Below are positions 27,176 through 40,942 of a stretch of 64,000 nt of DNA, in pieces. The stretch's first letter is position 1. Each line of letters starts with the position of its first letter. The notes below the pieces were generated by a model, which saw only the letters and a list, made by a program, of their open reading frames with translations, made no database searches and had not been told where the DNA came from. Position numbers and translations under genes: made by a program. The DNA is from Phoebastria nigripes (Eukaryota; Chordata; Aves; Procellariiformes; Diomedeidae). Location of the stretch: contig JAYKAV010001000.1 in assembly GCA_035582835.1 (NCBI GenBank), positions 571,178-635,177 of the forward strand, given 5' to 3'.

Positions 27176-28744
27176 GTCTGAAAAGCCCACTGACGAAGCT
27201 AACCATGTAAAAAAGATTTCTGGAAAGGTAACCTTCACAGGAGAGACGGTGGGAAAAGTTTTAGAGCAGAAAAAAGAAAAAAAAAAAATATAGCAGGAAA
27301 GAGATTAAGAAAGAAAAGGAGGTAACAGGTGGCTGCTACTGCATGCAGCCGTGGAAGGTAGATCATGTCGGATGTGAACCTAAACAGAAGTTGTACAGCA
27401 CTTCAGAGGTGTGGGCAAAGAGCTTGCATTTGAAACTGAAGAACAGGAAATTGCAAAAGAGTTTTAGAAACTGAGACCAGAATAATAACATCATTAACTG
27501 ACTGAAGATTTTTAAGTGGCATTTTGAGAACAGGAAGATAGGAGAAGGTTACAATAATTGAGACAAAGTGATAACCTTAGTATGATATTTTTGCTCATAG
27601 CTTAGGAACAAAAAAAAAAAAATCCACTCTCTGTAATTTTTATACTTGAGATAGCATGGATTTTGTTGTCATCTTCCAAACCTTGCCAAACCACTTTAGT
27701 TTTGGTATAGCATTTTTGTAATTGTTCTACTGGGCTCAGAAAAAGCCTACAAACAAAAACTACTACTGAGTTTTGTTCTTATCTTGCTCCTTCTCTTCAG
27801 CAGCTTTTTAGAGCTGAATTTTTTATGTATACATACGTATCGTTAACTATAAATTAACACTCCGTGTGTGTATGTATGTATACCTGCTCAGAGATAGTAT
27901 CCGAAGCCGGTATGCATTATTAACTTGAGCTGTTCCCTAAAACGTCAGTTTTTTTGAAGCCTGCTAAAAAAAAGTGGCGAACGTCCCTGCGTGGTGACGC
28001 CATCACTCGGAGGAGGAGGAGCGCTGGCGCTGGCACCGCCACCCCTAGCCTCACGCGCACCGGCGGGGGGCCCGGCCCCTGCCCCGCTGCGCCGGCCTGG
28101 CCTCCGCCGGCAGCTCTCCTCCCCCGCCCCGCCGCGCCGCCCCCGCAGCGCAGCGCTTCTGCTCGGACGGGGCGGGCGCAGCGCGGGGGTTGTTCCCCTC
28201 ACCTTGTGCTCCGGCCCCTCCTCGGGGCGCGCACCCTGCCTTCAGCTGCGCGTCCCGCAGAGGACGCTCGTCCCCGCCGTTTCGTGAGGGAACAGCTCCT
28301 CTCGGCCGCGCCGCCTCGCCCCAGTACACCCGTTTCAGAGCCGGGACGACAGTCCGTCCGCCCGCCCAGCCGCTCCGCCTGCGCCACCGCCCCGCGGCCC
28401 GGCTGCCCCCCCGCCCCCCGCCCCCCGCCGGCAGGTCCTGCTCGGGCAGAGCGGCTGTGACGGGCAGACGCCGCCCGGCTGACGGGGGCCGCGCCCCGCC
28501 CCGCCCCTCCGCGGGGCTCGGGAGCGGCCCTGCAGCAGCGCCGCCCCGCAGCGCCGCCCCGCCCCGGGCACGCGCTGTCAGGCCCCGCCTCCAAGCGGCC
28601 GTCGGGGCCCGCGGCGGCCCGGCAGGGCCCAGCCGGCCCGTGCCCCCACCGCTCCTCGGCGGGCTGCGGCCCGCCCGCATGCCGCCAGCTACCGCCCGCC
28701 CCCTCTCCCGGCCAGTCGCACGTCTCCCCGCTCCCCACCGCCGG

Positions 28745-29036
28745 CCAATGAGAGAGATTCATTTGTCTAAGCTCCAGCCCCAGCGCCTTCTTCCTGCTGA
28801 GAGAGTGACAGGTGCGTCGCCACTGCCCCATTGGTCCGCCCGCCTCGAGACGGACAGGCACTCGGGCCAGTCCCCGTCCCCAGGGCGGAACCCTCAGCGG
28901 CCGCCCGCCCCGCGCCGTGACACGAGAAGAGTCTGCCTTACTTGCCTCACGGAGAGGGCGGTGGCTGTGATTGGCTGGCTTTGTCGCCACCGCCCCGCCC
29001 CGCGGAGCCCTCCCGGAAGAACCGGACGGCGATTGG
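28745..29036. promoter_or_regulatory. AKTIP: Cluster of four CCAAT boxes (NF-Y type)
   Basis: One direct CCAAT lies at 28745-28749. Three inverted copies (ATTGG) lie at 28830-28834, 28970-28974 and 29032-29036. The last two fall about 75-140 bases upstream of the inferred start, the usual spacing for NF-Y sites in CpG-island promoters. Confidence 0.7.
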
Positions 29037-29072
29037 CCGAGAGGAAGGCCAGGTCCGGATGTGCGATGCCGA

Positions 29073-29088
29073 GGGGCGGGCTTTAAAT
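29073..29088 (+). promoter_or_regulatory. AKTIP: GC box followed by TATA-like TTTAAAT
   Basis: GGGGCGGG (Sp1-type) at 29073-29080 is directly followed by TTTAAAT at 29082-29088. A TATA-like element here would place transcription initiation near 29,112, just before the CGG repeat. The start site is inferred from this spacing only. Confidence 0.55.
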
Positions 29089-29111
29089 GGGGCAGTGGCG
29101 GGGCTAGAGGG

Positions 29112-29191
29112 GGAGCGGCGGCGGCGGCGGCGGCGGCGGCTGGCGGGGCCTGGGCCGCGCGTGAAGCGGAGCGGCGGGAGCCTTGGCGCGG
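29112..29191 (+). other. AKTIP: AKTIP non-coding exon 1 (5'UTR)
   Basis: A GC-rich segment contains the CGG repeat and ends at the donor GCGCGG|gtgagc, with GT at 29192. The coding ATG lies in the next exon at 34011, so this exon is taken as 5' untranslated. Its 5' boundary is approximate, set from the TATA-like element. The intron that follows (29192-33936) is 4.7 kb, the longest in the gene. Confidence 0.7.
29116..29139 (+). repeat. (CGG)8 repeat in AKTIP 5'UTR
   Basis: Eight uninterrupted CGG units lie at the 5' end of the inferred first exon. GC-rich trinucleotide runs in 5'UTRs can fold and are often length-variable. Confidence 0.9.
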
Positions 29192-30315
29192 GTGAGCGAG
29201 CCAGCGCCTGAGTGCGGCGGTACGACAGCGCCGGGCCCGGCCCAGCTCTGCCTGCCCGGGCGTAACGCCAGCGGTGGTCGCGGGGGAGACAGTCCCCGCC
29301 GGCACGGGAGGGCGGCGGACAGCCCGGCCGCGCTGAGGGGCGGCCACGGCGGCGGGTCGTCTGTCTGTCTGCGCCCCGCGGGGCCGTCACCTGTCGTCGG
29401 AGGGGGCTGGGCCGGCCCGGGCGGCGCCCGCCCGTTCGCCCCGTGAGGAGCTGCCAGCGCCGCGCAGAGCGTCTGCCGGCCCGGACAGCCCTGTCTCTCA
29501 CGGGGGCACCGGCCCGGCGCCCCCGCCGTACGAGCCACCCCTGCCGTACGAGCCACCCCGCGGCCCCTTTCCTCCAGGGAACACGCAGCGGGGGCGAGCA
29601 CCAGGGCTTGGGGCGGCCGCTCAGGGCCCTGGGGCGGCTGCCAGCGGGGCTGGGGCCCGGCGGGCCTCCCTCCGCGCCCTTCCGAACGGCGTCGCTCTGC
29701 GGTGCCAGGCACAGCCGTGGCCTCGACGGGGACTGACAGGGGAGGCTTCGCCCCCCTCCGCTCTCAGGACTTCGCAGAACTATTTTTATTCCTCCTGTGA
29801 CCCACCAGTTCTCCAGCTGACAGCCCCTCTGGAAACCCTCCTGTCCTGTGAAACTTAGCAGGTCATCCCCTTGTGTCTTAAACTGTTAGCTGTTGTATAA
29901 GAGCTGGTTTCGTTGGCGTAGATTATGATTTCCCTGAGAAGTGCGTTAGAGGATTGAAGTCATAGCAGCAGGTGTTGGTATGAAAGGTGTAATCCCTCTG
30001 TGGAGGAAGAGTTGGCAAACAGGCTTGACTGCTCAGTGTTCCTGTTCACTGCCAGCATTCCTTCAGCGGCTCCCTTGTCCAGTAGGTTAAGGTGTGGGCA
30101 AGTGAAGTCCTTGGGTCCTAAGAAGATCAGGAGTAGGTGTGCTGAGGAGAAATAAGTTCTGGTGTAAACTGACAGTTACAGTTGCTGGACAAATGTGTAA
30201 TAGTGTTGTGATCAACGTGTATTGTTCTTCTCTAGTGCTCTGCCTAATCAGCTCCGTTTATTCTCAGGTGTAGGAGTGGTTCCCTTCCCTTTTAGGTAGG
30301 GAATAAAATGCATTA

Positions 30316-30357
30316 AAAAAAAATATATATAAAAAATAATATTTTATATATATATTT
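30316..30357. repeat. AT-rich low-complexity tract in AKTIP intron 1
   Basis: A8 followed by (TA)n and mixed A/T. No other signal is seen. Confidence 0.85.
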
Positions 30358-33120
30358 GTCTACACTTTTTTTTTCATGTTGAGGAATCATTTCTGTTTCC
30401 AGAAAACATTTAGAAAAGTGCTCTGTTCCAGGCAGATGAAGTTTTTTGTCAAATTGGTTTAGTGTTATATTTAATCTAATGACTCTGCTGATGACAGGGG
30501 AAAAATATGACACATGATTTGACAGTAGGTATAAATAATAGAAGTAATCTTTAATGAGAATATCTAGTGTAGAGAAAGAAAAGGTGCAAAAGCAAAGTTC
30601 TTAAAATTCTGGTTTTCATTAGTGATAACTTTGGTTTTTGAAGTATTTTAGAGTGATGATGAAGTACTGCATGAGTTTACACTTGCTGTGACTGCACATG
30701 TAGTGTGTACCTCAGCGCTGGTGATTGTCAACATAAGGTTATGCTTGGTGGCAGGTGGCTTTCTTGGTCCAGGTGTGATAGGACCTTAGTAATGCAGTGC
30801 TGTATAGAAGTTAGAAGGCCTTTCCAAGAAGCAGCATTTGAAATCATGTTTCTGCACAAGTTTGTGTTGTGTCTTTTTTTAATTGCTGTTGTACTAGAAG
30901 ACAAACAGTAGAGAAAAAGTTATCTATAAAAAGCCCTTGGGAGGGGGACTGCTTAGGAGGGTTGCTGTTAATTTCTATTCTTGAAGTAGTAGAAATTAGT
31001 AAAATGTATTATTGAGCAGCACACTATTAAGCCTCTTCTTAGATGAGGCACTGTGAGCGATGACAACGTGAAAGGGGACAGGGTGATGATTTTGAATGTA
31101 TTTATTCCCTTTTCATAAAATGAGGAGAGTGTATTGCGTTCTTTTGGGAAGCTGATGGTTTCAGTAGTTACAGCACCGTAAGCTGCCATAATGCTAGGTA
31201 CCTCGTAGTAGACACTGTAGCCCCATGTAAGACTGAATGACTAAACTGCCTAGAAATTCCACTTAATAATATTGGGACTTGGCTCTCCTTGTCTGCTGCA
31301 GACCTTCTGCTTAGTGACAAGTAGGATAAACAGTCTAACTTAAATGTGCTGTTACTTGATTTTTTTTTTTTTTTTTAAATATTTTTTTTAGTTATTCTTG
31401 TGATTAATGTGGGGTAGTAAATTGTGAGGTGAAGGCACCAGAGAGCCTAAGCAGTTGCAGATAAGTTTCCTGTACTGATATCGTTCTCCACTCCCATGTA
31501 GCATAGCTAGAAGTGAGTGTGATTTGAAATAAACAAACTCTAAAATACCTTGAAAGGCTTTTTATATGACCCTCCTCTGGGAGGCTGGTACTCTGAGGTT
31601 ATTAGTTCTCCATCATAAATAGTATTTTAACAGGTGAATGAGACTGGAGGCAGTTTAAGAATAAGTTTAGGACAATACCAGCTATCACGTGTTACTGGCA
31701 GGCAACTGGATAAAAAAGGTTTCTGTGCAGGGGAGTCTCTGGAAGTTATTCTGTAGTTTAACTAGAGCTAAAATAATGTTTTATTTGGAGATATAAACTG
31801 CTCTTAATAGTCTGTAAATAGGCATCTCTATAATGAAAAGCTTTTCAACAAAGCTGGAAGTGTACTGAGATGCATAGCTGCTTTCTGAAAGGTGGAGTCA
31901 CTGTCTGAACTCCATCTACCACCAGTTATCAAGCTTCTAGATCAGTTCCCTGTTTCACTGGTAGTAGGTTAGGCTGTTTTTTATGTACATACCTCATTCT
32001 TTGTCCTGCTCAACTCCTGTATCTCATATTTCTGGTTCTGGAATAATGCAATTTATATTACCTAGTCTTAAAAAAACACCAACCCAAACCAAACAAACAA
32101 AGAAAAAAATCCCACCCAAACCCCATAATCACTGCAGATTCCAGCTAATTGTCTTCCAGCCTGTACCTCAGCTTCCAGCACTCTTCTCTTGTCAAAGCCA
32201 TAGCACTCAGGTGCTCTCTTTGTGCGTCAGTTCCTCCACCCTCTTGTTACACTGAAGTTTCCCGAGGAAATGTCTTGTACCTTCCTAGCCTAGCGTCTTG
32301 CTGTCTTACTTAGTCGGGCTGGGTTTCATGGAAGAGAAAAGGCCCATGGCGTAGCCCTCAGGCATGGCCCTGCTTTCCAGACAGGAGATGGGGAAAAGTG
32401 AAAACACCTTTTCACTGCTGTCACAGGGCATGCCCCAGCACAGTAGCCATGCTTTGACTTTCTGTTTTCAGTGGCTCAGGATGATGCGAGACACTGTGGC
32501 TGCTGAAGAGGAAATATATCTGGAGGAATCATGTGTACTAGAGTGTTTGAGATGATTTTGGGGTGGGGAAATTTAATTATTTTCATCACCTCTCGGTATG
32601 GTGCATGCATTTTTTTAATGCTTGGCTGCTATATAGTCCAGAAGGATACCTATGATTTGGTATCAATGTTTCTTTTAAAAATTTACCATTACTAGACTTT
32701 CTTTGGATAAATTGTCATGCTTATTTTTTTTCTTTTAACAAGATTGGCATTTATTTTCCTTTTAGGAAGATTTTTGATCATAATGTTACCATTTTCTCTA
32801 TAAACTAATTGAAGCAATAGGTGAACAGGTGGTGCCTTGCTTAGTGTAGAAAAACTTAGTGTTGACCACAATAAAAGCCTGTGCCATTCTCTCTATTTCT
32901 CTGACATCCTATGAATTGTCTTGGTCAATGTTGTACGACTTCCTATTAAAGAAATTGAGTAAAACGAATTGCCTCAAAACCTTAGTTCATGTAGCCAGAA
33001 ATGGTGGGGCGGGGAGGGGAAGGGAAGCTAGGAGAACTGGAGGGAAAACAAGAGTGGAGGAAATAGGCTGTGCCAGACAAGAGGTGCTGTAGATGAGAGT
33101 TCTTGCACAAACAATAGCAA

Positions 33121-33126
<6 letters not shown>

Positions 33127-33172
<46 letters not shown>

Positions 33173-33192
33173 AAGAGAGAGAGAGAGAGAGA
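33127..33192. repeat. A44 run joined to (GA)n, in AKTIP intron 1
   Basis: A44 is followed by TAAA and about ten GA units. It is the longest A homopolymer in the window and sits about 0.8 kb before the start-codon exon. Confidence 0.95.
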
Positions 33193-33936
33193 AAACCAAG
33201 GACATACACAGTAGATGACACACTGAAAGTCCAAATACCGCTGAAGTTCTTGTTATTGAACTTGCTGATCTAAAGAGCACTAAGCCTTAGTGCTCATAAT
33301 GAAACCATTAAATAAGCTACAGAAAAACTTCTGTGTTCTGTGGCTTTGTCTATTCCTGGCGGTGTTCCAATGCAGATGAAAACAAAATGACACATACATG
33401 ATGCAAACTCAATGGGAGGATCATCTCTTTCACTGGGAATGGCAGAGATTTTTTTCAAACTGGAGCGCTTCAGAAACATGCCAAGTCAGCAGTGTATGCG
33501 AGGGGCAACACTTAATCATAACTGCAAGAGTGAGCCATTGTAGTACTGTCTGGTGCTGGACTTGAATGGTGAAGCGATAACTTTTTAATATTTGCATGTG
33601 TAGAGGATCTTTCTTGACTGTGCTGAGCCAATAGATGGTCTTTCTTTCCAGTTAACAAGACAAAACATGGAATGCAGAATCTAGAGTGTCTTTCTAGCAG
33701 AAAGAAAGCAGGGATTCACGTGCAAAAATTATTTCATAGACAACTATATTATTGTCCTGGAGTCTAATATATAATAGAGCTTTGGCAGTTTTAACTATTG
33801 TCAGTTTTAATTACAAGGGGTTTTCTTCTGAAGTTACAGAAATATAAAGCTGGCTGCAGAATTAGATCTGAATGCTATTTATATATTGAGTCCTGTTTAT
33901 CTGTTAGAATGCATATTCATTCTGTGTATTTTTTAG

Positions 33937-34052
33937 GGTATAAACCAGAGAGGCCTGAGGACGCTCTGAAGACACTGAAAAGTTGCAGTCCTTTATTTGG
34001 AATACACGTTATGAACCCTTTCTGGAGCATGTCTACAAGTTCTGTGCGCAAG
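33937..34052 (+). CDS. AKTIP: AKTIP exon 2 with start codon
   Basis: The acceptor is ...tattttttag at 33936. The first 74 bases are 5'UTR, then ATG at 34011 opens 14 codons. The donor AAG|gtagat has GT at 34053 and the exon ends in phase 0. Confidence 0.93.
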
Positions 34053-37000
34053 GTAGATATTTAATGAATGGATGCCATAAGGTGTTAACATGCATTGGGG
34101 GGCGGTAGCGGTCCTGGAAAAGACCATCAGACGATCTACAAATACAGTTGGAGTGTGTGTTTTATACTGAGGATTGTGATCATCTTCAATAAAAGCGTAA
34201 GCTAGCTTTGAGCTGCATTAACTGGAATGTGAATGTGGATGGAGTCTAGTCCAGAATTTGTTGACTTTTCTTATCTGAAGCATCTTTAAGTAGGAAAGAT
34301 GAAACAAACTTCTTCAAATGGTTGAAACGCTTGTTTCTTAGGACATTTGTTTACTGTCTTATATAGACCGTAGCCAGGTATTGCATGTGCAGCGAGCGTT
34401 GACAAAACTGTGCCTCCATAATGCTATTGCTACTTTAGATTGCGCGTATAAAAGCACGATAGTTTTAGGGTTAATCGCTTCTCGAGTGTTCAGTGCTAGG
34501 GCAAATTATATAACTTTGTTGATGATGCTTGTGACATAGGTATTGTTACTAGTCCAAGTCTCAAGCGCTTCGAAACGCTATAGCCTAAATCATGCCTTAG
34601 TCACCACAACTAGCCTAATCACAAATCTCTAGTCTGCAGGTTTGTCTTGGCGATCTATAGAATGATTTTGAGATCTGTACATAGTACAGTCTTCTCTAGC
34701 AGTGTAGCAGTGACCAATTAAGTAGAAAAGTTTTTTTGTTTGTTTTTTCTTTTTTAATAAAAGACAGCGTAGGTATAAAAAGGTTGCTATAGCAAAACTA
34801 TTTAAACTGGGCTTGATATCACTGTCAAACGGTGATTCTCCCACAGTGGGAATGGGCTATATGATCAGCTCCAAGTGGGCTGTTGGTGTCTTAAGCGCAG
34901 GCAGGAAGTGAAATACGTGAAGTTTTCTGTAGAAAGTTCTTATTTCATCTCGGCTTTACTACACTACTTCTAAAGACTCTTTGAAGTCTGGAACGCGAGG
35001 ATGCTTGTCAGTGGAAATGATTTATCTTGATGCACTGTGTGCTAGAAATAGATTGACTTCTAAGCTGATGTTATATACTATCCAGTTTCTAAATAAATGT
35101 AAGCCTCCTTAAGCATTTGTCCTAATCTGCAGATTTCCTATCCAGCATTGATTACTTTTGTACTTGTAGGCTAGGTTTGATTGAATAAAAGTCTATTTAA
35201 AAACAAAACCCAAAGAGACACCACCCCCACCCCCAAGCAATAGAACACCGAAACCCAAGATATGTTTCTTTGGCCAAACTTGTAATTAGCAAGGTTGGGT
35301 TTAAACCTGTGTTAAAATATGTTCATATGTTAAATGTTTATGAAATACGGCCTGTAATCTCATGGTTCTCTTTTAATTTAACAGAGACCTGAAGCTGAAG
35401 AGAAAACTTTGAGTGGAGAGCTGCGAACCAGTCCTCTACGAGCCTCTACAAAGAAACAGTTGCCTTCTATTCCAAAGAATGCTGTGCCAATAACCAAGCC
35501 TGCTTCACCTGCCACGTCATCCCAGTCGACAAATGGAACACATGCTTCTTATGGGCCTTTTTATTTGGAGTATTCCCTCCTTGCAGAATTGTAGGTTTTC
35601 GCTTTTTTTGTCTTTTTTAGGTCACTGGGCTTATGCTTCAGTGGGAAAAAAACGTGCAGGAATCTAGGTATTGCATGGTGTCTTTGCCTTAGTCCTTGAA
35701 GAAGGCAGTAAAACCTAAGTTCCACAAAATTCTTTTTCTGGAGCAGCAGTCTCAATTTCTTGAGGTAGCAGGGGAGAGGAAAATGAGGTGAGATTTTAAG
35801 GGGTGTGTTTAGATGTGATTCTCTGAATTACTACGTTTCTCAGTCTTCAGGTAAACACATTTTGGGTTTAGGCATCCTGACTAGCTATCCTAATAGCTTT
35901 TTGGTCAGAAGTACCAAATTTTTGAAAAAAGTATTAAAATAGAAGCAAGCAGATGTCTAGTGGGAAGATGGTTATGAACGTATGGTACTGTCTAATGGAG
36001 TTAGGATGTGGGAGCTTCCTTCAGTTGTTACATGGAACACTTGAACACCGCCTGATATGGCTTATTAAATGGATATTAGGAAGACTATATTCTTTCCTGT
36101 CTTTCAGTGACATTTAATGTGAAACTTATGAGGGAGGAGTTAGTGCAATTTAAATAGCTTTCTTTGGATCAGTTGCATTTGATCCAATCTAGTGATTTGT
36201 AGACTGCTGTGGGAGCATACAAACCTCTATTGGTCTGCAAAACTTTCTAGTTATATAAAGTTACATAAACTGTTTTGTGCTACAAAGCTGAAGGGACTTC
36301 CTCTGTAATAGACATACTGGATTCTCAAGTATGTAGTGCCTTTTGGAATGAAATCCCTGGAGTCCTTATGCAACACTACGTCTCGGTTCTTGCATTTAAC
36401 CATTAAATTGAAAGTAAGAACTCTCAAAACATTAATCTTTGTTTTTTTCAGGGAACTGGCCCTGACTTCTTAATTCAAGAAAGATGTTTTTCTTCTGCAG
36501 CATGCAAAAATATATTCGTATCATAATGTAAACTCCTCTAGTTTAACAAATTCATTATTAGGGAAATAATAATGAATATTATGGAAATTGTAAGTGGAGA
36601 ACTGTGTTAATATTTTGCTTTAAGATTATTGTTTATTTGTTCAAGCATGTGGAGTTCAGTTTAATGGGCCTATATGCCAAGTAACTGGAAAACCTATGAA
36701 GTGAATAATTTGGTTTATCATTTCTAGTGTTCAGTAGAATCTGCATACCATACAACTACAGCTGGTTAAACTAACTAGCAACTTCTTGTGTTCATCAAGT
36801 GGAGGGGTAGGAAAAGCAAGAGTGAAAGAATATGGTTTCACTAGTTTTCTGCCACCTCCTTCTGTGAGCAGTCTGCCCTTGGGAATTGATTGTAAGTTTG
36901 CGAAGAAGTCCCCCGTTAAGCTATTGGTAGTACGTTCTGGGTTTACTGTTGTCAGCTTGCTGTAGACTTAGTGTAGTTGTAGAGCTGTTCTAAATACTGA

Positions 37001-40000
37001 TTCTAATTGCAGTACCTTGGTTGTGAAGCAGAAATTGCCAGGTGTCTACGTGCAGCCATCTTACCGATCAGCATTAAGTAAGTCGAAACTTAACTTTTAA
37101 AATTTTTTTTTTATATATATATATATTTTTAAATTCTTTCACTCAAGCAAACTTTCTCACTTGCAGTGTGGTTTGGTGTAATATTCATAAGACATGGGCT
37201 CTACCAGGATGGCGTGTTTAAATTTACTGTCTATATTCCTGATAATTACCCAGATGGAGACTGCCCGGTAAGTGGTTGTGTGTGTCTTGGGTTTTTCTTG
37301 TTTTCTGGTGGCTTAGGTATGACTTTTTGTTAAAGCTAATACACCGGTTAGCTTCTCATTTCCTTGAACTGGTTTTGTTCAGTTGGCTGGGCTCATTTGC
37401 AATGTCTTGTACATATTTCCTAACGTCTGTGGAGGAATCATGATTACTGAGGCTGGTGTGGAGTGAACTTCCTGAGGTTAGATGTATTAGAGTATTAAGT
37501 AATCAACCAGTTCTTTACCTCAACTCTTGATCTGCTGCTTCCTTGGCAAGGAAGCATCCTGATTCTGAGTAGCGATATAATGGAACATAAAATCCAGGCG
37601 CCTGTGCTGTGCTTGCTGTAGTACCACAGGATTTCTTGCCTGTCTCTCTTCTAAATTACATTGAAACAAAGAACTAAAAGAACTTGAGGAGAAAGCTGGT
37701 GAAACAAAGGGAGAGGGAGATGGAGATGGATAGTATGGTGTTACCTTCCATCTCTGCTTCCTCTTTTTCTCTTTGGGAAAAGTATCCAAGTTATTACATC
37801 AATTAAAAAATAAAAATTAAAAACAACAAAAAAAAATCTTGTGGCAATCTGACTCTCCAGAGCAGAGCAGCCAGCCCTCTTGGCCAAATTTCTTTAAGAC
37901 GAAGATTGGGTGACAGGTGTATGTAACTGCTGTAGCTGTGAACGAGTTGCTATGTCCGGAAGCTGTCTGCTTGGTGTCAAGTTTTGTATAAAGCTATCAT
38001 CTTTAAAAGGACAGAACTAGTAGGAAACAGTTTCTTTCAAAGATTAGACTTTAGTATCTCTCATATAGCCGTCATGCTTTTGCTAGCATAGGGCTTTAAA
38101 ACCTTCCTGTTGAAACTGAATTTTCTTTTGGAAGAATGCACGAACACCAGAGGAAACTATCTGTACAGAACTGAAGACACCATGGGGTGACTGCACAGTT
38201 TACTTAAAAATGTGTAGGGTAAAAAAAGTATTGATTGTACCTTAAGAATGTACAAAGTTTTCAGTCAGAAACAGCTAAGCGAGAACTCCTCCTTTAATCT
38301 GATCTTATCTGATACTATTACCTGTGTTGGCGCTAGTGCTTGTGCAATTAGCTGGATTAGTTTCCTGATTTGGTGTTAAGCATGTGAGAGAGGACAAGAC
38401 ATTGCGTGTAACATGGGTGTGTTGGGTTATGGTTTCACAGCTGGTATAAATCACTTCAGGTTGCTTTCTTTTAATACAGTAACAATTAATTACTATTTTG
38501 AAGCAACATCTGACTGACCTTCACCCAGTGGTTTTAACATTAGGATTGAAGTTGTCATAATGAATTTCTTTTTTCTAATGCAGCGCTTGGTTTTTGATCT
38601 GCCTGTCTTCCATCCGCTAGTAGATCCTTTATCTGGTGAACTGGATGTGAAAAGAGCATTTGCAAAATGGAGGTTAGTGGTAACATTGATGTATAATTTG
38701 AAAGGAGTTTGTTCCTTTCTTCATTGTGTTTTGTTCTTTTTAGGCGAAATCATAATCACATATGGCAAGTATTAATGTATGCTCGCAGAGTCTTCTACAA
38801 GATAGATACAACTAGTCCTCTGAACCCTGAGGCTGCCGTGCTGTAAGTATCTTCCATGTGTATAGACATGGTCTCTTAAGAGATTTTTGCATAGACTTGC
38901 AGAAACAAGAGATTTGTAAAATTGTTTATCAGTTCATAGTCTCTGTCTCTAGAGTTGGTTGCACTAGGAACTAAAGTTCAGGCTTTGCCAAGTCTGTCTG
39001 TGCTTCTAGAGCAAACCTGTGCCTCCTTGCAATTACTTAACATTACTTACTTGTCTCTTGCAGGTATGAAAAAGATATTCAGCTGTTCAAAAGTAAAGTG
39101 GTGGACAGTGTCAAACTATGCAGCAGTCACTTATTTGATCAGCCTAAAATAGAGGATCCCTATGCAATCATGTAAGTACCATGAGCAAATTCACCATGTC
39201 CTAATGTTTCGAGAACAAGTTTTGGTATAGTTGTTGATTGGAAGCCTTTCTCTGCCAAGTTGGCTGACCTGTTTTTTCTTACATTTATAGCAATACTTCG
39301 AATATTCCTACCTTCATTTCCTTCTGTTTAGTATTGAGTGAATCTTAAATATAATCAGACACTTGAGTTTTACTGGTTTTTCACTAAGCAACCAAGACTT
39401 AAAAAAAACTCAACAAAACCCCCAAACAAACAAACAAAAGCCCCAAAACCACCCCACCTCCCTCAAGTAGAGATACCCATGGAGTAAATATTGCTTTCGG
39501 GCTTTCCTGAACTCAATTTGCATGACTGTAGCTTTGGTCATACTTTTTAAATACTTTTAAGAACAGTCAGCTCCATAGTAAATATGAGTAGTATTTCATG
39601 TAACACCTGCTGAATTCTCATTGCAAACAAAAATGAAAACCTAAATATTTCTTGTTGAAAAGATCCATAACAATGTGAATTTAGTTCTTCACTGTATGTT
39701 TTAACACTGAAAACTCAGACTTGTAGTTTACTTGAAATTCAACAAACTAAACCAAGGAAAATTGCTGCTTTCTGCTCTGTCTATGCTGTAGTTTGCAAAA
39801 ATGCAAAGTAAGAGATAACTATACTTTCTCCATAGTTTTTCTCCATGGAATCCAGCTATACATGATGAAGCTAGAGAGAAGATGTTGACTCAGAAGGTAT
39901 GTGCAAAGTTCAGATTCTCACTACAGTAAGGGTTTATTGCCTGATAAGGGAAGAAAGGGTCTCTGTCTCTTTGTGATGAACNTGTACTAGACAGACCTTA

Positions 40001-40561
40001 TTCCACCCCTCTTTTGGATCAGCAGGCGTGCTGAAACTGATTTGGTCTCCTAACTAAGCAGTTATGTTACTGTTCTAACATCAGTGTGTTAAGCAATTAA
40101 TCATTTAGCCAGCTAGAAATCTTTTTTAGTACAATTGTTGGCACACGTGGCAGATTTTTTTGTTTAGGGATGGAAGGAAGGGAAGAAGGGGAAAGAAGAG
40201 ATTTGCGGACTGCCTGTTGGCTCGTCCTGCACTTGTCGTGGCCGTTACCACTTCTGCATAACCTGACAGTCCCCAACTCGTCCCCAACTTCTTTGTTCTC
40301 TTCTGTTGTGAGATCTTTCGTTACTGAATCAAAGCTTTAGGGCTTTCTTCTCGTTCCAAACTTTGAAGCGGCACAAGCAGAGCGAGTACCTTGCTACATC
40401 TCTAATGCTACTGATTTCTAATAAGACAGCTAATCGAAGGGTGCTTAGAGTTACTTCGATCACAAAGCACTCTTACTGATACAGCAAGAATGTGTTGGTT
40501 CATATAGCTTTCACCTGAGCAACACCTTTGGTGTTGGGGGAGGGGGTGTTTGGTTTGGTTG

Positions 40562-40594
<33 letters not shown>

Positions 40595-40942
40595 ATTTCT
40601 TTGCACTTGACAAGAGCTGGCACACAGCAATTCTGAGTCTGCACTGAGTGGCACGACAAATCAATCCACTTGCAGTGCCTAGGGATTCTGAAATGGTGGC
40701 TGGTATTTTTCCTGGACTGGCAAGGAAATGCACTCTGAATGTTTCAGTTACTGACTTGGGCTTCTTGCACTAGAGCTGTGGTGTGGTTTGCTGCTTTTTT
40801 GTAATTTAAAAAAAAAAAAAAAAATTACCTTTTTTTTTTTTTTTTTTTTAAATTCCAATTGGTTCGATTCATGTGTTTTCACGTGTCAGATTCCTAAACT
40901 GACAGGGTACGTAGAATTTTCAAAAATAAAAATAAAGAATTG

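Larger units (their letters stand above)
17131..27959. other. Gene-free AT-rich DNA up to the AKTIP CpG island
   Basis: No recognisable gene. It holds the old CR1 fragment, one gap, an A24 run near 25216, the orphan CpG patch and exon-like segments, and a GT/AT-rich patch near 27,865. Another short segment with splice-like ends lies at 24553-24597. Confidence 0.65.
27960..29760. promoter_or_regulatory. AKTIP: CpG island promoter of AKTIP
   Basis: About 1.8 kb of very GC- and CpG-rich sequence rises abruptly out of AT-rich DNA and ends abruptly near 29,760. It overlaps the inferred AKTIP start and first exon. Such islands mark housekeeping promoters, which fits the broad expression known for AKTIP. 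The many long open frames here on both strands arise because stop codons are rare in GC-rich DNA. Divergent transcription to the left is possible but not shown. Confidence 0.93.

Noticed and set aside
27954..29736. Many long overlapping open frames on both strands (up to 382 codons)
   Set aside because: All lie in the CpG island, where stop codons are rare. They are Pro/Ala/Arg/Gly-rich, overlap each other, and lack any recognised domain.
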